A stretch of DNA of 64,000 bases from Jannaschia rubra (GCF_001403735.1 NZ_CXPG01000020.1:434001-498000), one strand, 5' to 3'; shown: positions 26,517 to 35,622, numbered from the stretch's first letter. Notes: a model not told the origin generated them from the sequence alone. Program-made: numbers and translations.

Positions 26517-27323
26517 ATGGCAGGCAAGAAAGACAACCAGCGTCCCATCATCATCAAGCGCAAGAAGGTGGTCGAAGGGGGGCATCACGGCGGCGCCTGG
26601 AAAGTCGCCTATGCCGACTTCGTCACCGCGATGATGGCGTTCTTCATGCTGATGTGGCTGCTCAACGCGACCACGGAGAAACAGCGAAAGGGTCTCGCGG
26701 ACTACTTCAGCCCTACCATCGCCGTCAGTCGCGCGTCCGGCGGCGGCGACGGCGCCCTGGGCGGACGCTCCATGAGCACCGATGCAAGTCAGGTCCAGCT
26801 CGGGCGCGGCGGCATCACCCCGTCCGAAGCCAACGGAACCGCGGCGGAGGATGCCACGCTGGCCGCGATCGAAGCGGCGATCATGGGCAAGGGCGGCGAC
26901 AGCCTGGTGGACGAGGAGCTGTTGCGCCACGTTACGGTCCGCCTGACGGACGAGGGTCTGGTCATCGAGTTCTTCGACCTGCCCGGATCCCCCCTGTTCG
27001 AGGGAGAAGAGCCGACGCACCTCATGAGCCGCCTTCTCGCCTCGGTGGCGCCGGCCCTGCGCGAACATCCCAACGCCCTGGCCATCGAGGCCTATACCGC
27101 GGCCGAACCCGTGGTTACCCGCGAACCCATGGTCTGGCCCCTGTCGTCTGCGCGCGCCGACGCGATCCGGCGCGCCCTGCCCGAGGCCGACGTGGTGGAC
27201 GGCCGGGTGGTGCGCGTCACCGGTCATGCGGACCGGCGGCCCGCCGCATCGGACCCCTTGTCGTCGCGCAACAACCGCATCGAGATCGTGGTGATCCGCG
27301 ACCGCGTGGCGCCCCGCCGATGA
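26517..27323 (+). CDS. motB: Flagellar motor protein MotB
   Basis: A 268-residue stator protein. The N-terminal KKVVEGGHHGGAWKVAYADF leads into one membrane helix (about 32-52) with the proton-binding Asp34 (YADFVTAMMAFFMLMWLLNA). After a linker the C-terminal OmpA-like peptidoglycan-binding domain (about 130-265) ends with VTGHADRRP and SSRNNRIEIVV. motA is not next to it in this window. First gene of the motility block. Confidence 0.94.
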   Translation: MAGKKDNQRPIIIKRKKVVEGGHHGGAWKVAYADFVTAMMAFFMLMWLLNATTEKQRKGLADYFSPTIAVSRASGGGDGALGGRSMSTDASQVQLGRGGITPSEANGTAAEDATLAAIEAAIMGKGGDSLVDEELLRHVTVRLTDEGLVIEFFDLPGSPLFEGEEPTHLMSRLLASVAPALREHPNALAIEAYTAAEPVVTREPMVWPLSSARADAIRRALPEADVVDGRVVRVTGHADRRPAASDPLSSRNNRIEIVVIRDRVAPRR

Positions 27324-27348
27324 CCGTCGCCCCAAAAGAACCGCCGCG

Positions 27349-27363
27349 TTAGGCCGCTCTTAA
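27349..27363 (+). promoter_or_regulatory. CtrA-like box upstream of flgE
   Basis: TTAG-GCCGCTC-TTAA followed by CC: one mismatch from the CtrA consensus TTAA-N7-TTAA. It ends 68 bp before the flgE ATG, in the 108-bp motB/flgE gap. CtrA control of flagellar genes is established in Rhodobacterales; this particular site is inference. Confidence 0.5.
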
Positions 27364-27431
27364 CCCCCGTGCCCCATGGTCGGCACAGACGACTCGCGTC
27401 GCTTCATGATGAGATCCCGAAAGGACCGCCG

Positions 27432-28733
27432 ATGACGATTTCTTCTTCCCTCAATGCCGGCGTCACGGGCCTCAATGTGAATGCCAGCAAGCTTGCCACG
27501 ATCTCCGACAACATCGCGAACTCGGCGACCTTCGGCTACAAGCGGTCGGTGGCCGACTTCCACTCCCTGGTCCTCGACCAGACTCGGGGCGCCTATTCGG
27601 CGGGGGGCGTCCGTGTGACCACCGGCCGGGCGGTGGAGCAGCGGGGCACCCTGATCACCACGAACAATCCCACCGACCTGTCGGTCACCGGCCGTGGCAT
27701 GCTGCCGGTCACGTCCGTCACCGCCGTCAACAGCACCTCCGGCGAGCTTCCGCTGCGTCTGACGTCCACAGGCTCCTTCCGGGCCGACGCGAACGGCATC
27801 CTCCGCACCTCCAGCGGCCAGGCTCTGCTCGGCTGGCCGGCCAACCAGGACGGCACGATCCCCGGCTATCCCCGCGACGCGGTCGGCGGCCTCGTTCCCG
27901 TGCGCGTGGACGCCAACCAGTTCGAGGGCGACGCGACCACGCGCATGTCGCTGGGACTGAACCTGCCTGCGACCGATACCGCCGCCGGGGCGTCCGGGGC
28001 GCCGCGCAACCTGACGCTCGAATATTTCGGCAACCTGGGCCAGGCGGAAAACCTCGACATCACCTTCACGCCGACGGTCCCGGCCGCGGGGGCGAGCAAC
28101 GAGTGGACCGTCCGGATCGCCGATCAGGCCCAGGCCGGCGCCCTCGTCGGGGAATTCACCGTGGTCTTCGACGACTCGCGCGATGCCGGCGGCACCATCG
28201 CCAGCGTGACACCGCTTTCAGCCGGAACCTACGATCCTGCGACCGGCATGATCGGCATCGCCGCGCAGAGCGGCCCCATCTCCATCGAGGTCGGGCGCGA
28301 ACGCGTGCCCGGCGGCCTGTCGCAGCTTTCGGACACCTTCGCACCGCTCGCCATTACCAAGAACGGGTCGCCCGTGGGCACGCTCGCCTCGATCGAGGTG
28401 GATGCGCTCGGCATGCTCACCGCGATCTACGACAGCGGTTTCACCAAGACGCTCTACCAGATTCCGATCGTCGACGTCCCCAACGCGAATGGGCTCAAGC
28501 CTTTGGCGAACCAGACCTATCAGGTCTCCGCCGAGAGCGGTCCCTTCTATCTGTGGAACGCGGGCGAGGGGCCGGTGGGCGACATCATCGGTTTCTCGCG
28601 GGAGGAAAGTGCGACCGACGTGGCCTCCGAACTCACGCAGCTGATCCAGACGCAACGCGCCTACAACTCGAACGCGAAGGTCATCCAGACCGTCGACGAG
28701 ATGTTGCAGGAAACCACGAACATCAAGCGCTGA
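27432..28733 (+). CDS. flgE: Flagellar hook protein FlgE
   Basis: A 433-residue rod/hook-family protein. The N-terminal SLNAGVTGLNVNASKLATIS followed by DNIANSATFGYKRS is the hook/rod signature. The C-terminal helix ASELTQLIQTQRAYNSNAKV with VDEMLQETTNIKR closes the protein. The central domain has GNLGQAENLDITFTP. The ATG at 27432 is preceded by GAAAGGACC. flgK follows after 25 bp. Confidence 0.95.
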   Translation: MTISSSLNAGVTGLNVNASKLATISDNIANSATFGYKRSVADFHSLVLDQTRGAYSAGGVRVTTGRAVEQRGTLITTNNPTDLSVTGRGMLPVTSVTAVNSTSGELPLRLTSTGSFRADANGILRTSSGQALLGWPANQDGTIPGYPRDAVGGLVPVRVDANQFEGDATTRMSLGLNLPATDTAAGASGAPRNLTLEYFGNLGQAENLDITFTPTVPAAGASNEWTVRIADQAQAGALVGEFTVVFDDSRDAGGTIASVTPLSAGTYDPATGMIGIAAQSGPISIEVGRERVPGGLSQLSDTFAPLAITKNGSPVGTLASIEVDALGMLTAIYDSGFTKTLYQIPIVDVPNANGLKPLANQTYQVSAESGPFYLWNAGEGPVGDIIGFSREESATDVASELTQLIQTQRAYNSNAKVIQTVDEMLQETTNIKR

Positions 28734-28758
28734 TCGCGCCAGAACGCCGGAGCCCGAC

Positions 28759-30198
28759 ATGAGCCTCACCTCATCCCTAAATTTCGCCGTCGCGGGGCTG
28801 GATCTCGCCTCGCGCCGGGCCGAAGTCGTCTCGCGGAACGTCGCGAACGCGGACCGCGCGGGTTACGCCACTCGCAATGTGGAGACGGGCGGTGTCGGGC
28901 AGCCCGGAGCGGTCGCAACGATCGCCCGCGGCACGGATCCGCAACTCGTCCTGCTCCGCCGCGACGCGCAATCACGGTTGGGCGGCAACGAAGTCTTGCA
29001 GTCATTCCATACCGCCCTCGATGCAGCGATCGGCGACCCGGACACGCCGGGCGGGCTTCAGGACCGTCTCGCGCGCCTCGACGCGGCCTTCGTCTCGGCA
29101 GCAGCCGATCCGTCGTCCAGTCAGGGGCTGGCCGGTATCTCTCGGGCGGCGAGCGATCTCGCGACCGCGTTCAACGGATTGGGCGACCTCGTCGACCGGC
29201 ACAGGCAGGACGCCGACGGCGCCATCGGCAAGGCCGTAACGCAGATCAACCAGGATCTGGAAGATGTGGCACGTCTCAACACCGACATCCGCAGGCTCCA
29301 TTCGTCGGGTCACGATACCGCGGACCTGCTCGATCAGCGGGGCGTCCTCATCGACCGGATTTCCGGACAGATCCCCCTGCGCGAGATGCCGCGCGACGGT
29401 GGCGCGGTCGCGCTCGTGTCCCGGGGCGGGGTGATGCTGCTCGACGGCAAACCCGCCACGCTCGGATTCGCGGCGCGCGCGCCGATCACTGCCGCGATGA
29501 CCTTTCCGACCCATCTGTCGGGTCTCGAGGTCAATGGCCGGCCAGTCAATGTGACAGAGGGGTCCGGCGGGATCCCCGGCGGCAAGCTCGAGGCGCTCTT
29601 CGCGCTGCGCGACGATACCGCGCCTGAAGCCATGCGCCGTCTAGACGGTCTGGCAGGCGATCTCATCGCCCGGTTCGAGGCGGGCGGACTCGACGCCACG
29701 AGACCTGTCGGCGCCCCGGGTCTGTTCACCGATGCCGGGAACGCGTCATCGCCCACGGCACCGTCAGGTCTGGCCGGGCGGATCTCGATCAACGCGCTGG
29801 TCGCTCCGGACAATTCCGCCAATCTCTGGCGGCTGCGCGACGGGCTGGGCGCGACGGCGCCCGGGACGGGGGCCGACGGCAATCTCCTGCTCCGCTACGG
29901 TGCGGCGCTGGCCGAGCGACGGACACCGGCGGTACCGGGCCTGCCCGATGTTCCCGAAGACGTCGCCGGCCATGCCGCGACCCTGCGTTCGCTCGTCTCC
30001 GGCGCCCGTGTGCGCTTCGACGATGCGGTCGCCTTCGGGACGACGGAAGCCCAAGCGCTGGTCGAGGGCCGCGACGGCGGCAAGGTCGACGTAGATGGCG
30101 AGATGCGCCGCCTGATCGAGATCGAACAGGCCTATGCCGCGAACGCCCGGATCGTACAGGCGGTGAGCGACATGATGAACCGACTGACGGAGATTTGA
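28759..30198 (+). CDS. flgK: Flagellar hook-associated protein 1 FlgK
   Basis: A 479-residue HAP1. The N terminus SLNFAVAGLDLASRRAEVVS then RNVANADRAGYATRNVE is the hook-family coiled-coil start. Also seen are DLLDQRGVLIDRISGQIPL (a FlgK landmark, about 192-210) and the C-terminal RLIEIEQAYAANARIVQAVS helix. It joins the hook to the filament with FlgL. The flgL start follows one base after its stop. Confidence 0.94.
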   Translation: MSLTSSLNFAVAGLDLASRRAEVVSRNVANADRAGYATRNVETGGVGQPGAVATIARGTDPQLVLLRRDAQSRLGGNEVLQSFHTALDAAIGDPDTPGGLQDRLARLDAAFVSAAADPSSSQGLAGISRAASDLATAFNGLGDLVDRHRQDADGAIGKAVTQINQDLEDVARLNTDIRRLHSSGHDTADLLDQRGVLIDRISGQIPLREMPRDGGAVALVSRGGVMLLDGKPATLGFAARAPITAAMTFPTHLSGLEVNGRPVNVTEGSGGIPGGKLEALFALRDDTAPEAMRRLDGLAGDLIARFEAGGLDATRPVGAPGLFTDAGNASSPTAPSGLAGRISINALVAPDNSANLWRLRDGLGATAPGTGADGNLLLRYGAALAERRTPAVPGLPDVPEDVAGHAATLRSLVSGARVRFDDAVAFGTTEAQALVEGRDGGKVDVDGEMRRLIEIEQAYAANARIVQAVSDMMNRLTEI

Positions 30199-30199
30199 C

Positions 30200-31201
30200 A
30201 TGCTGACCAAGCCTCCCCTCCTGCCGATGATCACCCCCCGCGACCATTCGGCCGAAACCCGCGCCCGTCTCGACGTCCTCACGGAAGAACTCTCGAGCGG
30301 CAGGGTTGCGGATGCCGGCCGCGCGGTCGGCAGCGAATTCTCGACGGTATCGCGCGTCTCGCACCTGCTGCGAACGCATGACGCGCGCGCCGCGGCTCTC
30401 GGGCAGGCTTCGACGTGGCTGGAGGTGGCGCAGAGCGCCTTGGCCGTGGTGAGCGAAGCCGGGGATCGGGTATCCTCCGAACTCGTAAGCGCGCTCACCC
30501 CCGGAAGCAGGGCTCAGATCGACGGTATCGCCCGGACGGCGCTCGGGGCCCTGTCCGACATCGCCTCGACGTTGGGACAGACGATGAACGGCCGTGCGGT
30601 CTTCGGCAACGGCGATCCGTCAGGCGAACCCCTGATCGACGTCGACCGGATGATCGCGGAGACTTCGGCGCTGGCCGCCACGGCTACGGATGTCGCCAGC
30701 CTGACGCAGGCTTTCGACGCATATTTCGCATCCGGTGGTGGCATCGATGCGGGCGTCTTGCGGTCTTATCCGGCCGACCCTGTCCGGTTCCCCCTGGGTG
30801 ACGGCACCGCGGTGGAGGTGCCGGTTTCGGTGGGCGACGCATCGATTCGCCATGCGCTCCGACAGGCGGCGCTCGTCGCCGCCCTGCCGGACGTGGGATT
30901 CCCGATCGACGCGGATGTGCGCGGCCGCCTGACGAGCGATCTGGTCGGTCGGGCGGGAACGGCGGCCGCCGGACTGGTCGCGACGCGTGCGGATCTCGGT
31001 AGCACGGAGGAACGCGTTTCCGCTCTCTCCGACCAGCTTGCGGATGAGCGGATGCGCCTCGAAGCTCGCCGGTCGGACGCCCTTGCCGCCGATCCTTTCG
31101 AGACTGCGACGCGCCTGAAGGATGAGATGAGCCGGTTGGAGACGATCTATACGGTCACCGCCCGGCGGTCGCGGTTGCGGCTGACGGATTTTCTCCGTTG
31201 A
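30200..31201 (+). CDS. flgL: Flagellar hook-filament junction protein FlgL (flagellin-like)
   Basis: A 333-residue flagellin/HAP3-family protein. The N-terminal ARLDVLTEELSSGRVAD fits the heptad of HAP3, and the C-terminal helix EMSRLETIYTVTARRSRLRLTDFLR ends the protein, as in flagellins. Role inferred from position next to flgK. Overall sequence is less conserved than in neighbours. Confidence 0.88.
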   Translation: MLTKPPLLPMITPRDHSAETRARLDVLTEELSSGRVADAGRAVGSEFSTVSRVSHLLRTHDARAAALGQASTWLEVAQSALAVVSEAGDRVSSELVSALTPGSRAQIDGIARTALGALSDIASTLGQTMNGRAVFGNGDPSGEPLIDVDRMIAETSALAATATDVASLTQAFDAYFASGGGIDAGVLRSYPADPVRFPLGDGTAVEVPVSVGDASIRHALRQAALVAALPDVGFPIDADVRGRLTSDLVGRAGTAAAGLVATRADLGSTEERVSALSDQLADERMRLEARRSDALAADPFETATRLKDEMSRLETIYTVTARRSRLRLTDFLR

Positions 31202-31218
31202 GGCTGGTCCGTCGCGTC

Positions 31219-32328
31219 ATGACCGCGCTGCGAAGCGGATTGATCGCGCTGGCGCTGGCGGGCATTGCCATGTCCGCTTCGGCGCAGACCATCCGGATCA
31301 AGGATCTGGTGGAGTTCGACGGCGTCCGGGGCAACGACCTGGTCGGCTACGGGCTCGTGGTCGGCCTGAACGGCACCGGTGACGGATTGCGGAACGCGCC
31401 CTTCACCGAAGAGATCATGTCGAACATCCTGGAGCGTCTCGGCGTCAACGTCACAGGAGAGCAGTTTCGACCGCGAAACGTCGCCGCGGTGATCGTCACG
31501 GCCGCCCTTCCGCCCTTTTCCCGGAGCGGGGCGCGGATCGACGTGACCGTGTCCGCCATCGGAGATGCCAACAGCCTGCTCGGAGGAACGCTGGTGATGA
31601 CCCCGCTGACCGCAGCGGACGGGGAAATCTACGCCGTGGCCCAGGGGACGATCATCGCGGGTGGCGTGTCTGCGACGGGTGATGCGGCGACAGTGGTGGA
31701 GGGGGTTCCGACCTCTGGCGTCGTCCCGGCCGGGGCGCGGGTGGAGCGGGAAGTCGACTTCGACTTTTCCTCCATGACGCAGATCCGGCTGGCGTTGCGT
31801 GATCCGGATTTCACCACGGCCTCCCGCGTTGAAGGGGCCATCAACCGCGAGATCGGAAGCGGCGTCGCGCGCATGCTCGACGCGGGAACGGTCCTTCTGG
31901 ACATCTCTCGCACGGGAACCTCCTCGCCGGCGCATGCCCTGAGCGCCATCGAGAACGTCACCATCACGCCGGAGCAGCGCGCGAGGGTGGTCGTGGATCA
32001 GGCCTCCGGAACCATCGTGATGGGGAGCAACGTCCGAATTTCCGAAGTCGCGGTATCGCAGAACAATCTGACGCTGCGAATCGAGGAAGCACCGCTGGTC
32101 GTCCAGCCAAACCCGTTCACCGAGGGCCAGACCGTCGTGGTGCCCCGGACCGGCGTGGCCCTTCAGGAGGACGCGGGTCCAGGTCTTGCGCTGGTGCAGG
32201 GAGGGACGACGCTGTCGGATGTGATTGCGGGACTGAACGCACTCGGGGTGTCGGCCCGCGACATGATCGACATTCTCAAGAGCATCAAGGCTGCAGGTGC
32301 CCTCCATGCGGAATTCGTCGTGCGATAG
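31219..32328 (+). CDS. flgI: Flagellar P-ring protein FlgI
   Basis: A 369-residue periplasmic protein with a signal peptide (about 1-22, SGLIALALAGIAMSASAQ) and the strongly conserved FlgI body: IRIKDLVEFDGVRGNDLVGY, GLVVGLNGTGDG, MLDAGTVLLDISRTGT-like region and IVMGSNVRISEVAVSQNNL. It assembles the P ring in the peptidoglycan. An in-frame TTG at 31198, forming TTGA with the flgL stop, is an alternative start adding seven residues. Confidence 0.95.
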   Translation: MTALRSGLIALALAGIAMSASAQTIRIKDLVEFDGVRGNDLVGYGLVVGLNGTGDGLRNAPFTEEIMSNILERLGVNVTGEQFRPRNVAAVIVTAALPPFSRSGARIDVTVSAIGDANSLLGGTLVMTPLTAADGEIYAVAQGTIIAGGVSATGDAATVVEGVPTSGVVPAGARVEREVDFDFSSMTQIRLALRDPDFTTASRVEGAINREIGSGVARMLDAGTVLLDISRTGTSSPAHALSAIENVTITPEQRARVVVDQASGTIVMGSNVRISEVAVSQNNLTLRIEEAPLVVQPNPFTEGQTVVVPRTGVALQEDAGPGLALVQGGTTLSDVIAGLNALGVSARDMIDILKSIKAAGALHAEFVVR

Positions 32329-32629
32329 TGTGGCGACGGGCGCTGTCTCGCTGGCGGCAGACGCGTCCGGCGGAGGTCCGGTGGCGACTGCGCCGGCAGG
32401 CGGGGCACGGATTGTCGGGGGGAGCGGACAACGGATTGGCCGCGCCGTCCGATCCGACCGATGACCTCCGGCGATCCATGCGGCCTATCGGCGTGGGGCC
32501 CGATCACGGTTACGGTCCGCGACGCTTTGACAATGCCCGGCCAGCGCCAGCGGCATGCGTCCCTCGTTCGGACCGCGAAGATTGCGGCCTTGGCTTGTTC
32601 CCGGTGGGGGAGGGCTATACATCCCCCCC
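32329..32629. other. 301-bp stretch without a supported gene
   Basis: Between flgI and the S49 peptidase. Short open frames exist (for example 32306-32464, 52 codons, and 32461 onward), but they are rich in Arg/Gly/Pro/Ser without domains and two of them run into the peptidase gene in the wrong frame. A C-rich/G-rich pair (GGTGGGGGAGGG and CCCCCCCA) lies just before the peptidase start. No clear terminator of the flg block was seen. Confidence 0.55.
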
Positions 32630-33436
32630 ATGGCGCGCCGCTTTCCCATTCCGTTCCGTCCGAAGGGCGCCCGCGTCTGCATGTTGCGTCTTCAAGGCGT
32701 GATCAGCGCCGGCGGAGGGCGCGGAACGCTCGGCCACGCGACGCTCGCCCCGTTGATCGAGCGGGCGTTCCGCAAGGGAAAGCCGGACGCCGTTGCTCTG
32801 GCCATCAACTCGCCCGGTGGATCGCCGGTGCAGTCTGCATTGATCGGCGCGCACGTCCGGCGGCTGGCCGAGGATCTGAAGGTGCCGGTCCACGCCTTCG
32901 TCGAGGATGTGGCAGCCTCCGGCGGCTACTGGCTGGCCGCGGCCGCCGATGATGTCTGGGTCGATGCCAGTTCGATCACGGGCAGCATCGGGGTCATTTC
33001 CGCGGGTTTCGGATTTCAGGACTTCATCGCACGCTACGGAATCGAACGCAGGGTGCATACTGCGGGGACCGACAAGTCCATGCTCGACCCATTCAGGCAG
33101 GAGCGTCCCGAGGACGTCGAGCGGCTCAAGGCGATCCAGTCGCGCATCCACGACCATTTCATCGCGCATGTGACCGAGCGTCGGGGCGCGCGGCTCGACA
33201 CGGCGCGCGACCTGTTCAGCGGGGACGTGTTCGTCGGAGCGGAGGCGGTGGAGGCGGGCCTTGCCGACGGTCTGGCTCACGCAGGGCCCAAGCTGCGCGA
33301 GCTTTACGGCGACAAGGTCCGGATCACCCAGCTGGGCCAGCGAAAGCCTTTGTTGCAGCGTCTCGTGCCCGGTATCCTCGATGCGGCACTGACCTCGCTC
33401 GAAGAGCGGGCGAGTTGGGCACGCTATGGCCTCTGA
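32630..33436 (+). CDS. S49 family (SppA/SohB-like) signal peptide peptidase
   Basis: A 268-residue serine peptidase. Seen: LALAINSPGGSPVQS-type substrate-binding motif (about 60-72), the nucleophile Ser in DVAASGGYWLAAAADD, the SSITGSIGVISAGF motif, and the general-base Lys in TAGTDKSMLDPF. Short SppA form with no clear membrane helix. Start ATG at 32630; the upstream extension in frame lacks family similarity. Confidence 0.92.
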   Translation: MARRFPIPFRPKGARVCMLRLQGVISAGGGRGTLGHATLAPLIERAFRKGKPDAVALAINSPGGSPVQSALIGAHVRRLAEDLKVPVHAFVEDVAASGGYWLAAAADDVWVDASSITGSIGVISAGFGFQDFIARYGIERRVHTAGTDKSMLDPFRQERPEDVERLKAIQSRIHDHFIAHVTERRGARLDTARDLFSGDVFVGAEAVEAGLADGLAHAGPKLRELYGDKVRITQLGQRKPLLQRLVPGILDAALTSLEERASWARYGL

Positions 33437-33451
33437 GTTGGGAGGCGTTCA

Positions 33452-33613
33452 ATGATCGTCAAGATCGTCACGCTTTTCCTGATCGGCATGGCCGTTCTGG
33501 CCATGTTCGGCCGCCTGCGATTTCCGGGTCGGGCGCGGCTTGCCCGGGCCAGATGCGCGCATTGCGGCGCGGTCTGTGCCGGACGCGGTCCATGCCCCTG
33601 CGGAAAGTCCTGA
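33452..33613 (+). CDS. 53-residue membrane-anchored zinc-ribbon-like protein
   Basis: A small protein with an N-terminal membrane helix (about 3-20, VKIVTLFLIGMAVLAMFG), a basic linker RLRFPGRARLARARC and a Cys pattern CAHCGAVC...CPCGKS that looks like a tiny zinc ribbon. A strong GGGAGG ribosome binding site is at 33440-33445. The antiporter starts four bases after its stop. Function unknown. Confidence 0.78.
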   Translation: MIVKIVTLFLIGMAVLAMFGRLRFPGRARLARARCAHCGAVCAGRGPCPCGKS

Positions 33614-33617
33614 TCCG

Positions 33618-34544
33618 ATGACCGTCGATTTCCTGATGGTGGCCATTGGTCTCCTCATTCTGATCTTCGCGGGTGACGCGCTGGTCAAGGGAGCGGTGAA
33701 CCTTGCGCTGCGCCTTGGCATTCCCGCCCTCGTGGTCAGCCTGACGGTGGTGGCCTTCGGCACCTCGGCGCCGGAACTTCTGGTCAGCGTGCAGGCCATC
33801 CTGAACGGGGCGCCCGGCCTGGCGCTGGGCAACGTCGTCGGATCGAACACCGCGAACGTCCTTCTCGTGCTGGGCATTCCCGCGCTGATCGCCACGCTGC
33901 ACACGTCGGGGTGCGATACGCGGCGGGACTTTTTCTACATGCTCGGGGCGACGGTCCTGTTCATCGGCCTTTGCCTGACAGGTGAGCTGGTCTGGTGGAA
34001 CGGGCTGATCCTGCTCGCGGTGTTGGGGGGGGTCCTGGTCGCCACTTTCCTGAGTAGTCGCGGCGAGAAGGTCGAGGTCGAAGGCGCCCAGCCGGGGCTT
34101 CCGGGCTGGAGGGTCACGGTCTATCTGCTGATCGGCCTTATCGGCCTGCCGCTCGGGGCGAACTTGCTGGTGAACGGGGCGACGTCGATCGCGCGGTCGG
34201 TGGGGGTGAGCGAGACGGTGATCGGCCTGACGCTGGTGGCGGTCGGCACCTCGCTGCCGGAACTCGCGACGACCGTGATGGCTGCGATCCGGCGCCACGC
34301 GGACGTGGCACTGGGCAACGTCATCGGGTCGAACCTCTTCAACCTGCTCGGGATCATGGGCGTTGCCGTACTCGTCGGCCCGGTCCCGGTCGAGGCGACG
34401 TTCCTGTCCAAGGATCTCTGGGTCATGCTGGCGGCGACGCTCATGCTGGTGCCCTTCGTGTTCTGGGGGCGCGACATCACGCGTCTTTGGGGGGTCGCGC
34501 TGTCGGCTCTCTATTGCGGGTATCTCTGGTGGGCGCTCGCATGA
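33618..34544 (+). CDS. Calcium/sodium (CaCA family) antiporter, YrbG-like
   Basis: A 308-residue inner-membrane protein of ten hydrophobic segments in two inverted halves. Each half carries the alpha-repeat motif: GTSAPELLVSVQA with GNVVGSNTANV, and GTSLPELATTVMA with GNVIGSNLFNL. These acidic Glu/Asn/Ser clusters form the cation site. Exchanges Ca2+ for Na+ or H+; the ion pair is inferred. Its stop overlaps the next start (ATGA). Confidence 0.94.
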   Translation: MTVDFLMVAIGLLILIFAGDALVKGAVNLALRLGIPALVVSLTVVAFGTSAPELLVSVQAILNGAPGLALGNVVGSNTANVLLVLGIPALIATLHTSGCDTRRDFFYMLGATVLFIGLCLTGELVWWNGLILLAVLGGVLVATFLSSRGEKVEVEGAQPGLPGWRVTVYLLIGLIGLPLGANLLVNGATSIARSVGVSETVIGLTLVAVGTSLPELATTVMAAIRRHADVALGNVIGSNLFNLLGIMGVAVLVGPVPVEATFLSKDLWVMLAATLMLVPFVFWGRDITRLWGVALSALYCGYLWWALA

Positions 34545-35317
34545 CGGGACGGGCGCTTGTCACCGGGGGCGGCGCGCGTCTGGGAGCCGCGATGGCGGTC
34601 GAGCTTGCCCGGATGGGGCACGACGTCGCGATCCATTATGCCCACAGCCGGGACGGCGCCGAGGCGGTGGCGGAGGCCGTGCGCGCCGAGGGCCGGAGGG
34701 CAGCGACCCTTCGTGCGGATCTGCTGGACCTCGACGCCTGCGACGGGTTGGTGCCGGCGGCGGCCGAGGCGCTCGGCGGGCCGCTGAACGTCCTCGTCAA
34801 CAACGCGTCCATCTTCGAGCATGACGACATCGCCACGGCCACGCGCGAAAGCTGGGACCGGCACGTCGGGTCGAACCTGCGGGCGCCCTTCATCCTGACG
34901 CAGGCCTTCGCGTCTCAGGCTCCCCCGGTGGCAAGCGACGGCGAGCCGCTGAGCACCGGCGTCATCGTCAACATGATCGACCAGCGTGTTCGCAAGCTGA
35001 CGCCCGAGTTCATGACCTACACTTTGGCCAAGGCCGGATTGTGGACGCTGACGCAGACCGCGGCGCAGGCGTTGGCGCCCGCGATCCGGGTCAACGCGAT
35101 CGCGCCCGGCCCCACGCTGCGCGGCAGCCGGCAATCGGTCCGCCACTTCGACGCGCAGCGGGCCGCGACGATCCTTGAACGCGGCGCGGACGCGGACGAT
35201 ATCTGCGGGGCGCTGCGCTATATCCTGACGGCCAAGGCGGTGACGGGGCAGCTTTTCTGCGTCGACGGCGGCCAGCATCTGGGCTGGCGCACGCCCGATG
35301 TGCAGGGCGTCGAATAG
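34541..35317 (+). CDS. SDR oxidoreductase, pteridine-reductase/FolM-like
   Basis: A 258-residue short-chain dehydrogenase. The cofactor motif TGGGARLGAAMA has the Arg typical of pteridine reductases (TGxxxRLG), and NADPH use is suggested by HYAHSRDGA. Further: LVNNASIFEHD, the catalytic YTLAKAGL (Tyr and Lys), and a C-terminal VDGGQHLGW close to PTR1/FolM ends. Probable dihydromonapterin or dihydropterin reductase (inferred). Overlaps the antiporter gene. Confidence 0.82.
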   Translation: MTGRALVTGGGARLGAAMAVELARMGHDVAIHYAHSRDGAEAVAEAVRAEGRRAATLRADLLDLDACDGLVPAAAEALGGPLNVLVNNASIFEHDDIATATRESWDRHVGSNLRAPFILTQAFASQAPPVASDGEPLSTGVIVNMIDQRVRKLTPEFMTYTLAKAGLWTLTQTAAQALAPAIRVNAIAPGPTLRGSRQSVRHFDAQRAATILERGADADDICGALRYILTAKAVTGQLFCVDGGQHLGWRTPDVQGVE

Positions 35318-35622
35318 ACGGTCCGCCACTGACCCTGGGTCAGGTCGGCGGAATTTCTCCACCAGCAGTCCAAGGGAAACGCAAGTTCAGGATTTCGTGT
35401 GAAATATTCGGTTCGATTGAAAAAATCGCTTTTGGAATCATATAGTTGAAATTAACCCATCCCGACGTTGCGATGGGTCCGGGGTCGAGATTTCCCCTTA
35501 TGGAGCAAGCCGATGGCAAATCCACTCCCAAGTTTATCCACATCGGGATCGCCGGCATGCGTCATCGTGCGGCCCTTGATCCGCCTTCGCATCCGAGGCA
35601 GCGCATCGGAGAATCGCGCGAG
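35318..35622. other. 305-bp intergenic region with an AT-rich island and hairpins
   Basis: Upstream of uvrC. Bases about 35385-35460 are far richer in A/T than anything else nearby. Two stem-loops are visible: CGATT-5 nt-AATCG at 35414-35428 and ACCCATC-10 nt-GATGGGT at 35455-35478. A promoter for uvrC or a small RNA is possible. A 72-codon minus-strand frame (35340-35558) crosses the region but has no ribosome binding site. Confidence 0.6.

Noticed and set aside
32306-32952. Short plus-strand frames between flgI and the S49 peptidase
   Set aside because: Low-complexity sequence, poor starts, and overlap with the peptidase gene in another frame.
35340-35558. 72-codon minus-strand frame across the AT-rich island
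   Set aside because: It lacks a ribosome binding site and any known motif; open only by chance as far as can be seen. Kept in mind as a possible small gene.
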